From: an uncultured Caulobacteraceae bacterium
GTDB taxonomy: Bacteria > Pseudomonadota > Alphaproteobacteria > Caulobacterales > Caulobacteraceae
DNA length: 34,267 nt
Direction: 5' to 3'
Assembly: GCA_903870555.1 (NCBI GenBank)
Contig: CAIQDO010000360.1
Location: forward strand, 1 to 34,267
This document shows, in pieces, positions 9,053-17,976 of this stretch; position 1 is the stretch's first letter, and every line of letters begins with the position of its first letter. Below the pieces are notes generated by a model. It made no database searches. It was not told the DNA's origin and saw nothing but the letters and a program-made list of their open reading frames with translations. Made by a program: the position numbers and the translations under genes.

Positions 9053-10857
9053 TGGCGGGCGAACCTGAATCTGGCGATTTCCTGGGGGTCGGCCGCTCGC
9101 TGAGCGGACGACGCTGGCGGGCCAGGCCGGCCGATCCGGCCATCACCCGGGCCCATCAGCTCACTCTGGGTTTGTCCGAGCCCATGGCGCGGGCCATCGC
9201 CTCGCGCGGCGTGGCTTCTGACGCCGGCGAAGCCTTTCTGCGCCCGACGCTGAAGGCGCTCTTTCCCGACCCCTCCAGCTTTGCCGACATGGACGTCGCC
9301 GCCCGACTGCTTGTCGACGCTCTGGAGTCCCGCCGCCGCATGGTGGTGTTCGCCGACTATGATGTCGACGGGGCCAGCAGCGCCGCTCTGCTCGTTCGCT
9401 GGTTTCGCCTGATGGGTCTGGATCTGGAGCTCTATGTCCCCGACCGGCTGCGGGAAGGTTATGGGCCCAGCCCGGCCGCCTTCCGCCGGCTGCGCGACAC
9501 CGGCGCCGAGCTGGTCGTCACCGTCGACTGCGGCGCCGCGGCCTATGACGCGGTGGCGGAGGCGTCGCGGATCGGTCTTGACGTCGTTGTCATCGATCAT
9601 CACCTGATGCGCGAGGGGGCGCTTGGCGCGGCGGCCCTCGTCAACCCCAACCGTCCGGACTGCCGATCGGGGCAGGGGGTGCTCGCCGCCGCCGGGGTGA
9701 CCTTCGTCCTCCTCGTCGCCCTCAATCGCGAGGCGCGCCGACGGGGGCTGTTCGCCAAACGGCCGGAGCCCGACCCGCGACAATGGCTGGATCTGGCCGC
9801 GATGGGCGCCATCTGCGACGTGACGCGCCTGGTCGGTTTCAATCGCGCCCTGGCGCTCCTGGGCCTCAGGACCATGTCCGCCTGGAACAACCCTGGCATG
9901 TCCGCCCTGATGGACGCCGCCGGCCTCGCCAAGGGTGCGGCGAGTGTGTTTGAGGCGGGGTTCATTCTCGGGCCGCGAATCAACGCCGGCGGGCGGGTCG
10001 GCCGCTCGGATCTGGGCGCCCGCCTGCTGTCGACGGACGATCCCGCCGAGGCCGCCTCGCTGGCCAGGGATCTCGACGCCCTCAACAGCGAGCGCAAGGC
10101 CGTCGAGAGCCAGATCGTCGAGGAGGCGTCGGCCGCGATTGAACACGACAGCAATCTCGACCCCGAGTCGCCGGTGATCGTCATCGCCAGGGACGACTGG
10201 CATCCCGGCGTCATCGGCATCGTCGCCAGCCGTCTGCGCGAGCGACACCGCAAGCCCGTGGTGGTCATTGGCGTCGACCGGGTCGCCGACATCGGCAAGG
10301 GATCGGGCCGATCGCAGCCGGGGGTCAATCTGGGGCGGGCGATTCAGGCCGCGTTCGAAGAGGGGCTGCTGTTGGCGGGAGGCGGCCACGCCATGGCGGC
10401 CGGGCTGACGATTCGTCCGTCGTCGATCCCCGAGTTTCGCGAGTTCCTTTGCCGGCGGCTGAGCGACGAGATGACGGTGGCGACCCTGGAGGACGCCGTC
10501 GACATCGACGCCCTCGTCGCGGTCGGGGGCGCCGATCGGTCACTGTTCGAGGACTTCCAAAGGCTTGCCCCCTTCGGACCGGGGAATCCAGAGCCGGTGT
10601 TCGCTCTGGCGGATGTGCGGGTCGAACGCGCCTTTCCGATGCGTGGCGGCCATATCCGGTGCGAACTGGCCGACGGCGGCGGCGGGCGCCTGAAGGCTGT
10701 GGCCTGGCGGGTCGGGGACACCGATATCGGTCGGCGGCTTCTCGCGGCCGGCCCATCCCTTCACCTCGCCGGCAAGCTCAGGGCCGACGATTGGAACGGC
10801 CGGAAGGGCGTGCAGTTCGAGGTCGAGGACGTGGCGGACAGTCGCCGCATGGCCTGA
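9052..10857 (+). CDS. recJ: Single-stranded-DNA-specific exonuclease RecJ
   Basis: VVFADYDVDGASSAALL (DHH), VVIDHH, LGPRINAGGRVG, GGGHAMAAGLT; TGATG overlap with glpX. Confidence 0.96.
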   Translation: MAGEPESGDFLGVGRSLSGRRWRARPADPAITRAHQLTLGLSEPMARAIASRGVASDAGEAFLRPTLKALFPDPSSFADMDVAARLLVDALESRRRMVVFADYDVDGASSAALLVRWFRLMGLDLELYVPDRLREGYGPSPAAFRRLRDTGAELVVTVDCGAAAYDAVAEASRIGLDVVVIDHHLMREGALGAAALVNPNRPDCRSGQGVLAAAGVTFVLLVALNREARRRGLFAKRPEPDPRQWLDLAAMGAICDVTRLVGFNRALALLGLRTMSAWNNPGMSALMDAAGLAKGAASVFEAGFILGPRINAGGRVGRSDLGARLLSTDDPAEAASLARDLDALNSERKAVESQIVEEASAAIEHDSNLDPESPVIVIARDDWHPGVIGIVASRLRERHRKPVVVIGVDRVADIGKGSGRSQPGVNLGRAIQAAFEEGLLLAGGGHAMAAGLTIRPSSIPEFREFLCRRLSDEMTVATLEDAVDIDALVAVGGADRSLFEDFQRLAPFGPGNPEPVFALADVRVERAFPMRGGHIRCELADGGGGRLKAVAWRVGDTDIGRRLLAAGPSLHLAGKLRADDWNGRKGVQFEVEDVADSRRMA

Positions 10858-10959
10858 CGATGAAAAAGTGTCACGGAAGGGGCTTCGATGACCCTGATCG
10901 CGAGAGACGGACTTGCGCGCTTCCGGGGTGGCGGATATAGACCCGGCTCCCCGCCTCGG

Positions 10960-11034
10960 GGTCCCTTCGTCTATCGGTTAGGACACCAGATTTTCAATCT
11001 GGGAAGACGGGTTCGACTCCCGTAGGGACTACCA
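10960..11034 (+). tRNA. tRNA-Glu (anticodon TTC)
   Basis: GGTCCCTTCGTCTATCGGTTAGGACACCAGATTTTCAATCTGGGAAGACGGGTTCGACTCCCGTAGGGACTACCA; cloverleaf fits, CCA encoded. Confidence 0.95.
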
Positions 11035-11206
11035 GGATCGCCGCGGCGGTCTTGGCCAGACCCGTAAAGGTTAATTCAAACATTGCGGCAAATCAACGCG
11101 CGGGGGCGCTCGCGCGGCGACACCCATTGACGCGAGTCTGGGGTTAGACTCACACTGCGTAAAGCTATCCTGTCGGAGTTCCGACGGGGAAAGGGCTGAG
11201 GGGCCT

Positions 11207-11818
11207 ATGGCAGATTATGAGTCTGGCGTCGCGGATTCGCATGAGGGGGCCGTGCGGATCAGTGGACGTGTCAAGTGGTTCGACGGCGGCAAGGGCTATG
11301 GCTTCATCGTTCCGGATGACGCCGTACGCACGGAATTGCACGATGTCCTTCTCCACGTCACCTCTCTTCGCAGCATCGGGCGGGAATATGCCGCGGAAGG
11401 CGCCGTCGTGGTCTGCGACGTCGTCAAGCGCCCAAAAGGATGGCAGGTTCTCGAAATTCTGAACGTCGATGAGAGCGTGGCGCCCAGGCGCAACGGCGGA
11501 TCCCATGGACCGGCTCATTGTGAGTCTGGTTACGTGGCGGATCTGGCCGACCCGGCCGGAGCGTCCAGCCCGGTGGGGCGCCGGCGCAGGCCGACCTCGG
11601 ACGGGCCGCTGGAACGGGCGAAGGTGAAGTGGTTCAATCGTCTGAAGGGCTACGGGTTCGTCGTCCGGGATGGTGCGCCGGGCGATATTTTCGTCCATAT
11701 TGAGGTGTTGCGCCACACGGGGGCGGATGACCTTCAGCCTGGCGATGCGGTGCGGGTTCGCCTCGCCGAGGGTCCCAAAGGCCTGGTTGCCGCCGAGATC
11801 GAATTGGGTCAGGCTTAA
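11207..11818 (+). CDS. Cold shock protein with two CSD domains
   Basis: CSD1 [20 protein letters not shown]...DVLLH; CSD2 [30 protein letters not shown]1/RNP2 motifs. Confidence 0.93.
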   Translation: MADYESGVADSHEGAVRISGRVKWFDGGKGYGFIVPDDAVRTELHDVLLHVTSLRSIGREYAAEGAVVVCDVVKRPKGWQVLEILNVDESVAPRRNGGSHGPAHCESGYVADLADPAGASSPVGRRRRPTSDGPLERAKVKWFNRLKGYGFVVRDGAPGDIFVHIEVLRHTGADDLQPGDAVRVRLAEGPKGLVAAEIELGQA

Positions 11819-11852
11819 CCTCCCACCGTCCGGTCTACGGAGACACAAAGCC

Positions 11853-12323
11853 TTGTTCGCGCCCTTGCCGCGCCGCCGTTTTCTGGCGGCGCTACTGACC
11901 CTTTTGTGCCTGGGTTCCACGGGCGTGGCCGTGGCGCGCGAATTGCGCACCGAACCCCTTGAGATCAGGACGCAGCACGGCGTCCGCCGGTTCCAGGTCG
12001 AGATCGCCGACACCGAGCAGACGCGAGAGCGCGGTCTGATGTTCCGCAAGGCCATGGCGGGCGACAAGGGCATGCTGTTCGATTTCAAGACCCCGCAGCC
12101 GGTGTCCTTCTGGATGAAGAACACCCTGATTCCCCTCGACATGGTGTTCATCACCGCCGACGGGCGAATCCTGTCGATCGCGCGCAACGCCGTGCCGATG
12201 GACGAGACGCCGATCGCCTCGGGTGGGGACATCCTCGGGGTTCTGGAAATTCGCGGGGGACGAGCGGCCGAGCTGGGCCTTGAGCCGGGCGACCGGGTGC
12301 GGGAACGGATCTTCCATCCGTGA
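11853..12323 (+). CDS. DUF192 family exported protein
   Basis: Probable TTG start; signal peptide LPRRRFLAALLTLLCLG; RGLMFRKAM...GMLFDF...VSFWMKNTLIPLDMVFI characteristic of DUF192. Confidence 0.85.
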   Translation: MFAPLPRRRFLAALLTLLCLGSTGVAVARELRTEPLEIRTQHGVRRFQVEIADTEQTRERGLMFRKAMAGDKGMLFDFKTPQPVSFWMKNTLIPLDMVFITADGRILSIARNAVPMDETPIASGGDILGVLEIRGGRAAELGLEPGDRVRERIFHP

Positions 12324-12748
12324 ACGGCGCCGCATCGGCCGCCCCGACGCCTGAGGGCTTCGTCCTCCAGGCCGGGCGAGGCGCGTTCACGACCCACAAC
12401 GGCCCCTACTATTACCAGCCGAGCGAAAAGGGGCTGATCCAGGCCTTCCACGCCCTGGACCGGCATTGCAATGGCGTGGGCCTGATCCACGGGGGCATGC
12501 TGTCGGCCTTCCTCGACGGCCTGCTGGCCGGCGCCGCCGGGCGCGCCACCCAGGCGACGCCGGTGACCATTCATCTGTCGATCGACTTTCTCGACATGGG
12601 CCGGGCGGGGGACTGGGTGATCGGCGAGGCCGACATCACCCGCGCCACCCGCGACATCGCCTTCGCCGAGGGACGCGCCCGTGTCGGGGACCGCGACATC
12701 GCCCGGGCGACCGGCGTCTTTAAACTGATGCATCGACGGCCTGTTTGA
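12320..12748 (+). CDS. PaaI-like hotdog-fold acyl-CoA thioesterase
   Basis: GTG start overlapping upstream stop; CNGVGLIHGGMLSAFLDGLLAGAAG motif of PaaI-type thioesterases. Confidence 0.8.
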   Translation: MNGAASAAPTPEGFVLQAGRGAFTTHNGPYYYQPSEKGLIQAFHALDRHCNGVGLIHGGMLSAFLDGLLAGAAGRATQATPVTIHLSIDFLDMGRAGDWVIGEADITRATRDIAFAEGRARVGDRDIARATGVFKLMHRRPV

Positions 12749-12808
12749 CCACCATGCGTTGCGACGGGAGCCGCCCCGTGGCAAGAGGACGCCGTCTTCC
12801 TTGGTCAA

Positions 12809-12885
<77 letters not shown>

Positions 12886-12918
12886 AGAAAAGTCCGCAGT
12901 CTGGAACAAGGAGCGCTC

Positions 12919-13224
12919 ATGCTGGCGCGCATCTATCGACCCGCCAAGACCGCCATGCAGTCCGGCCGGGCCAAGACCCATCGCTGGATGCTGGCCTTCG
13001 AGCCGGCGGCGGCCCGCACGCCCGATCCCCTGATGGGCTGGACCCAGACCACCGACACCGACGGACAGGTCCGCCTGGTGTTCGACAGCCGCGATCTGGC
13101 CGTGGCCTACGCCCAGCATCACGGTCTCGCTTTCGAGGTCCTGCCCGACCCCGAGGCCCGTAAGATCGTCAAGTCCTACGCCGACAACTTCGCCTTCCAG
13201 CGCAAGCAGCCCTGGACTCACTGA
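12919..13224 (+). CDS. NADH dehydrogenase accessory subunit, NDUFS4/ETC_C1_NDUFA4-like
   Basis: MLARIYRPAKTAMQSGRAKTHRWMLAFEP...LMGWTQTTDTDGQVRLVFDSRDLAVAYAQHHG typical of the NDUFS4 family. Confidence 0.88.
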   Translation: MLARIYRPAKTAMQSGRAKTHRWMLAFEPAAARTPDPLMGWTQTTDTDGQVRLVFDSRDLAVAYAQHHGLAFEVLPDPEARKIVKSYADNFAFQRKQPWTH

Positions 13225-13306
13225 GCCGGCGCCGAAAAGTCCCCTCCGAGCGCCCTTCGGGCACCCATCTCCCCCGCTGCGCGAGTGAGGATTGAGAGTG
13301 CGTGAT

Positions 13307-13347
13307 CCTCCCCCGTGAAACGGGGGAGGGGGACCGCCGAAGGCGGT
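13307..13347. repeat. REP-like tandem hairpin intergenic element
   Basis: CCTCCCCCGT-GAA-ACGGGGGAGG (perfect 10-bp stem) followed by ACCGCC-GAA-GGCGGT (perfect 6-bp stem). Confidence 0.75.
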
Positions 13348-13460
13348 GGAGGGGGCGAACGGCGCCTTCCCCGCACAAACCCTTGACCCAATAGTCACAA
13401 CCCGAAACCTCGCCCGCGTCTCCGCCCGATGATGGAGCCCCCGGGGCGTGACGCGAGGCG

Positions 13461-14282
13461 TCAGATGACCCTGACGGTGTCCGGGATTTCGCCCGGCCGT
13501 TCCCAGAAGGCGTCCTTGTCGTATTTGTGGAAGATGTCCGGTGGAAGGATCGTGGGGCGGGGCACGGCGCGGACGCGGGAACCGACGGTGTGCAGGCCCG
13601 GCGCGCCGAGACGGGCGTCGAACGCGATGGCGGTGTAGTCCTGTTCGACATGGTTCGGGTCGTGATTGAACGGATCCTCGCCGATGAAGTCATAGATCGC
13701 CTTCAGGGTCCTTTTCGGGTCGCTTGTCAGGCTGTCATAGCGAACCAGCAGCAGCCGCTCGGCGGAGCCGCTGAACACCGCCTCGCGCAGACCGTTTAGG
13801 GCGTGGCCGACCATGCCACTGCCGCTCATCAGGCCTTCGGCCCGGCCATAGACCGTGGTGTTGGTCTCGAACTTGAAGATTCCCGAAGGTTCGAGCGGGC
13901 TGCGACGCGCGAGGTTCTCCAGACTGTCGAGCACCCAGGCCGGGCTGCGAACGCAGCAGATCACTCTTGCCTTGGGATAGAGAGTCGAGAGCAGCGGCAG
14001 CTTGCTGGCCCATTGGCGATTGGTGTCGAACACCAGCTTCTCGCGGTGAATGTCGGCATAGAAGGCCTCGACACAGGCCTTGAGGATGCGCTTGCGCTGG
14101 GCGTCGTCGATGAAGACGGCCGCCTCGTTCTCCTGGCTCATCTGACGCATCAGGCCGTTGACCAGGGCGCCCACCGGGCTGGTCATCGAGGCGTGAAAAC
14201 GCGGATTCTGCGTCAGCAGCGCCGACAGCAGGGTCGAGCCCGACCGGGGAAGGCCGGAAATGAAGTGGATGCCGTGCTTCAT
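13461..14282 (-). CDS. Sulfotransferase family protein
   Basis: MKHGIHFISGLPRSGSTLLSALLTQNP (5'-PSB/PAPS-binding loop) and CVRSPAWVLDSLENLARR; start chosen internally at 14282. Confidence 0.85.
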   Translation of the reverse strand: MKHGIHFISGLPRSGSTLLSALLTQNPRFHASMTSPVGALVNGLMRQMSQENEAAVFIDDAQRKRILKACVEAFYADIHREKLVFDTNRQWASKLPLLSTLYPKARVICCVRSPAWVLDSLENLARRSPLEPSGIFKFETNTTVYGRAEGLMSGSGMVGHALNGLREAVFSGSAERLLLVRYDSLTSDPKRTLKAIYDFIGEDPFNHDPNHVEQDYTAIAFDARLGAPGLHTVGSRVRAVPRPTILPPDIFHKYDKDAFWERPGEIPDTVRVI

Positions 14283-14451
14283 GGTGACAGTCTGATCCTG
14301 GACGAGGGCGTAGTCGAACGAGGCCACCATGACCTTGCGGCGTTCGGACGTGAACCCCACCAGGGACAGACCGCGGTCCCCTAGGGTCTGGAGCGAACGC
14401 CAAAGCAATATTGGTCGCGGCGCAGCGTTTTGCCTCGTTATCCTTCACGAG

Positions 14452-14706
14452 ATGTTGCGGTCACTAGCTTTACCATGGTTTCATCTGCGTCGTACGCGGA
14501 GAGGCGCCGGGGACCATGAGGTGGAGACATCGTCATTTGTGGCGGCAGGCGCCGGTAGGCAGGTGGTGGTCCGAGACGGCGCCCCCGCCATCGGCCTCGT
14601 GGACGGTGAGACGCTGGCCCAGTTGCTGAAGGAACAGCGGATCGACGTGGCGGTGCGCATGGTCGATGAGATCTGCCCGGACCTCGACGCCTTCAACGAG
14701 TTTTAG
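14452..14706 (+). CDS. Hypothetical small protein
   Basis: Open frame divergent from the sulfotransferase; ...VVVRDGAPAIGLVDGETLAQLLKEQRIDVAVRMVDEICPDLDAFNEF; start uncertain. Confidence 0.35.
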   Translation: MLRSLALPWFHLRRTRRGAGDHEVETSSFVAAGAGRQVVVRDGAPAIGLVDGETLAQLLKEQRIDVAVRMVDEICPDLDAFNEF

Positions 14707-14856
14707 GCCGCTCGCCGCCCGCCGCTCGATGTGCGGCCGGGGCGGGCCTCAGTGAGGTAGGTACCGCGCGCCCGCCGTGGTTGTGCCGCCGACCGCGTGA
14801 TAGTAGATCGACGTGAACGTGACCCTGGTTTTCCGGCTCGGGAACGGCCCACTTTC

Positions 14857-14933
14857 GACCCCGTAGCTCAACCGGATAGAGCATCCGCCTTCTAAGCGGA
14901 CGGTTGCTGGTTCGAGTCCAGCCGGGGTCGCCA
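14857..14933 (+). tRNA. tRNA-Arg (anticodon TCT)
   Basis: GACCCCGTAGCTCAACCGGATAGAGCATCCGCCTTCTAAGCGGACGGTTGCTGGTTCGAGTCCAGCCGGGGTCGCCA. Confidence 0.96.
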
Positions 14934-16070
14934 AGGCGTCAGCGCCTGATCCAGGTCCGCGATCAGGTCGGCCGGATCCTCCAGGCCGATGCTCAGGCGG
15001 ATCATCGGACCGCCGAAATCCGGCGATACGAGGCGCGACGTGAACTGCGGGTCGCAGTTGAGCGCCAGGCTCTCGAAGCCGCCCCAGGAAAAGCCGAGGC
15101 CAAACAGCGTCAGGGCGTTGAGGAACGTTTCGGGCGACGGCGCCTTGTCCGGCGCAAGGGTGAAGGCGAACAGGCCGCCGGCCCCGGTGAAATCACGCGT
15201 CCAGAGGGCGTGGTCCGGCGACTGGGGCAGGGCGGGGTGGATCACCTGGCCGACGGCCGGATGGTCGGACAGCCACCGGGCCACCGCCCGCGCGCTGGCG
15301 TCGTGTCGGGCCAGGCGGGTCGGCAGGGTGCGCAGCCCGCGCAGCATCATATAGGCGTCTTCCGGCGACACGGCCCAGCCGAAGTCCAGCACGACGGCCT
15401 TCAGCGACTCGGCGACCTTGGCGTCGTTGGTCGCCACCGAGCCCATGAAAACGTCCGAATGGCCGCCGACATATTTCGTCAGGGACTGGACCGACAGGTC
15501 GACGCCATGGTCGAGAGGCCGGAAATACAGGCCCGCCGTCCAGGTGTTGTCGATCAGCGTCAGCACGCCGCGGGCCCGCGCCATGGCGGCGATGGCGGGG
15601 GCGTCGGGCATCTCGAAGCTGAGGGAGCCGGGGGTTTCCATCACGATCAGCCGGGTGCGCGGCGTCAGTCGCGACTCGATCTCGGCGGCTGTGGCGCGCG
15701 GCGGATAGTAGACGGTCGTCACGCCGAACCGGGCCAGCACCCGGTCGCAGAACCGGCGGGTCGGCTTGTAGATGGCGTCCGTAACCAGGATCTCGTCGCC
15801 CGCCGAAAGGACCGCCGTCAACGCCCCGGCCAGCGCCGCGACACCGGAGGGGAACAGCTTGACGGTCGCGGCGTGCTCAAGCGCCGCCAGGCCGGCGATC
15901 AGGGCCTCATGGGACGCCAGGCCTTCGCGGCCGTAGGTGACCGGGGCGTCATACAGGGCGGCGGCGTCCGGCAGCAGCACCGTCGAGCCCTTTTGGATCG
16001 GCGGGCCGACGGTCTTCAGCAGCGGTTCCTTCGCCCGCACCGTGTGCAGCAGGCCGGTGGCGTCGCTCAT
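14892..16070 (-). CDS. metC: Cystathionine beta-lyase (Cys/Met PLP family)
   Basis: PIQKGSTVLLPDAAALYD...PSGVAALAGAL...SVQSLTKYVGGHSDVFMG (PLP Lys); ATG at 16070 overlapping sseA stop. Confidence 0.92.
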   Translation of the reverse strand: MSDATGLLHTVRAKEPLLKTVGPPIQKGSTVLLPDAAALYDAPVTYGREGLASHEALIAGLAALEHAATVKLFPSGVAALAGALTAVLSAGDEILVTDAIYKPTRRFCDRVLARFGVTTVYYPPRATAAEIESRLTPRTRLIVMETPGSLSFEMPDAPAIAAMARARGVLTLIDNTWTAGLYFRPLDHGVDLSVQSLTKYVGGHSDVFMGSVATNDAKVAESLKAVVLDFGWAVSPEDAYMMLRGLRTLPTRLARHDASARAVARWLSDHPAVGQVIHPALPQSPDHALWTRDFTGAGGLFAFTLAPDKAPSPETFLNALTLFGLGFSWGGFESLALNCDPQFTSRLVSPDFGGPMIRLSIGLEDPADLIADLDQALTPWRPRLDSNQQPSA

Positions 16071-16912
16071 GGCGCCGGATCGACCACCACCGGCGTATCG
16101 GCGCGGCCGCCCCATTCGGTCCAGGAGCCGTCGTAGACGGCGATGTCCCTGCGCCCGAGGCGGGCGAAGGCCAGGGCGATCACGGCGGCGCTGATGCCGG
16201 AGCCGCAGGTGGCGACGATCGGCGCGGCCAGGTCGACGCCGGCGTCTTCGAAGGTGGTGCGCAGCGCGGCCAGACGCGCCAGGCCGCCGTCGACGATCAG
16301 GCTGGCGTAGGGCACGTTCAGCGCCCCGGGCATGTGGCCGGCGCGGACGCCCGGCCGGGGCTCGGGGGCGGCGCCGCGGAAGCGGGGGGCGGGGCGCGCG
16401 TCGATGATCGTCGACGAGCCGGTTTTCACAGTTTCGACCATCTCGGCCAGATCCCGCACGAGCTCGGCGACGGGATGCGCCTTGAATTCCCCATGCTCGG
16501 CCTCGCGCCAGCCGGTCTCGACGGGGTGACCTTCCTCGACCCAGCGCGGCAGGCCGCCGTCCAGGACATAGACCGCCTCATGCCCCATGGCCCGCAGCGC
16601 CCACCACACCCGCGGCGCGGAGAAGATGCCGATCGAGTCGTAGACCACGACCACCGAGTCGGGGTTCACGCCCAGGCGGCGCACGGCGGTCGCGAAATCC
16701 GTCGGTTCCGGCAACATGTGGGGCAGGGGATTGGCGTGATCGCTAACGGCGTCGATGTCGAAGCGCATGGCTCCGGGGATATGGGCCAGGGCGTATTCCG
16801 CGTTCGGATCCCGCGGGGTGCCGGGCATGAACCAGCTCGCGTCGAGGATACGGATGGATGGGTCTTCCAGCCGGTCGGCAAGCCAGGCGGTGGAAACCAG
16901 GGGGTCGCTCAT
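16067..16912 (-). CDS. sseA: 3-mercaptopyruvate sulfurtransferase (two rhodanese domains)
   Basis: LVSTAWLADRLEDPSIRILDASWFMP...DSIGIFSAPRVWWALRAMGHEAVYVLDGG...ATCGSGISAAVIALA; possible alternative start at 16924. Confidence 0.92.
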   Translation of the reverse strand: MSDPLVSTAWLADRLEDPSIRILDASWFMPGTPRDPNAEYALAHIPGAMRFDIDAVSDHANPLPHMLPEPTDFATAVRRLGVNPDSVVVVYDSIGIFSAPRVWWALRAMGHEAVYVLDGGLPRWVEEGHPVETGWREAEHGEFKAHPVAELVRDLAEMVETVKTGSSTIIDARPAPRFRGAAPEPRPGVRAGHMPGALNVPYASLIVDGGLARLAALRTTFEDAGVDLAAPIVATCGSGISAAVIALAFARLGRRDIAVYDGSWTEWGGRADTPVVVDPAP

Positions 16913-17922
16913 CAGGTCAGCCATGGCGGGGAGGGAAGTCCCCGCTCCTTCAGGAATTGGGGGTTGAACAGTTTGCTTTGGTAGCGGGAGCCGTGATCGC
17001 AGAGAATCGTCACGATGGTGTGCCCGGGGCCGAGGTCGCGCGCCAGACGAACGGCGCCGGCCACATTGATCCCCGTGGAGCCGCCCATGACAAGGCCTTC
17101 CTCCATGGCGAGTTGGTAGATCGTTTCCAGCATCGTCTGATCGTCGATGCGGTAGGGCCGGTCGACCTTAAGGCCCTTGAGATTGGCGGTGATCCGTCCC
17201 TGGCCGATGCCCTCGCTGATCGAGGTCCCTTCGGCGCGCAGCTCACCATGACTGTACCACTCATACAGCGAGGCGCCGAACGGGTCGGCCAGTCCGATCG
17301 TCACACCGGGCTTGCGCGCCCGCAACGCTTCCGCGACCCCCGCCAGGGTCCCGCCGGACCCGACGGCGCAGATGAATCCATCGACCTCGCCGCCCGTCTG
17401 GTCCCAGATTTCCGGACCGGTGGTCTCCACATGCGCCTGGCGGTTGGCGACGTTGTCGAACTGGTTGGCCCAGATCGCGCCACCCGGCTCGCTCGTCGCC
17501 AAGGTCTCGGCCAGTCGTCCGGAATAGCGAACATAGTTGTTGGGGTTCGAATAGGGAGCGGCGTCGACTTCGACCAGGGTGGCGCCCATCAACCGGATGG
17601 CGTCCTTCTTTTCCTGGCTCTGGGTCCGCGGAATGACGATCGTCGTCTGGTAGCCAAGGGCCGAGGCGACCATCGCCAGCCCGATGCCGGTGTTGCCGGC
17701 GGTCCCCTCGACGATCCGGCCGCCCGGCCTCAGCAGGCCGCGACGTTCGGCGTCACGAACGATAAAGAGCGCCGCGCGGTCCTTGACCGAAGCGCCGGGA
17801 TTCATGAATTCGGCCTTGCCCAGGATCTCGCAGCCGGTGGCCTCGCTGGCGCGCCGCAGACGGATCAGGGGTGTGCCGCCAATGGCCTCGACGACCCCGG
17901 CGCGGATGGACCTGTTCATCAT
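16912..17922 (-). CDS. cysK: Cysteine synthase A-like PLP enzyme
   Basis: IGGTPLIRLRRASEATGCEILGKAEFMNPGASVKDRAA, EGTAGNTGIGLA, VGSGGTLAGVAEAL. Confidence 0.88.
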   Translation of the reverse strand: MMNRSIRAGVVEAIGGTPLIRLRRASEATGCEILGKAEFMNPGASVKDRAALFIVRDAERRGLLRPGGRIVEGTAGNTGIGLAMVASALGYQTTIVIPRTQSQEKKDAIRLMGATLVEVDAAPYSNPNNYVRYSGRLAETLATSEPGGAIWANQFDNVANRQAHVETTGPEIWDQTGGEVDGFICAVGSGGTLAGVAEALRARKPGVTIGLADPFGASLYEWYSHGELRAEGTSISEGIGQGRITANLKGLKVDRPYRIDDQTMLETIYQLAMEEGLVMGGSTGINVAGAVRLARDLGPGHTIVTILCDHGSRYQSKLFNPQFLKERGLPSPPWLT

Positions 17923-17976
17923 TCACCCTTCCTTCGCCAGCCTTGGCGAAAGACGCAAGGGCAAAGCGCAAAGGGA

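Noticed and set aside
10960-11034. G1-U72 wobble in tRNA-Glu acceptor stem
   Set aside because: Noted, but I cannot tell without comparison whether this is normal for alphaproteobacterial tRNA-Glu; the rest of the cloverleaf is ordinary.
13169-13693. ORF containing RPLHRLRRSPSPVSRGRITHSQSSLAQRGRWVPEGRSEG
   Set aside because: Translation through the intergenic palindromic repeat; a repeat-derived artefact, not a gene.
14749-14934. ORF MATPAGLEPATVRLEGGCSIRLSYGVES
   Set aside because: Spurious antisense translation of tRNA-Arg.
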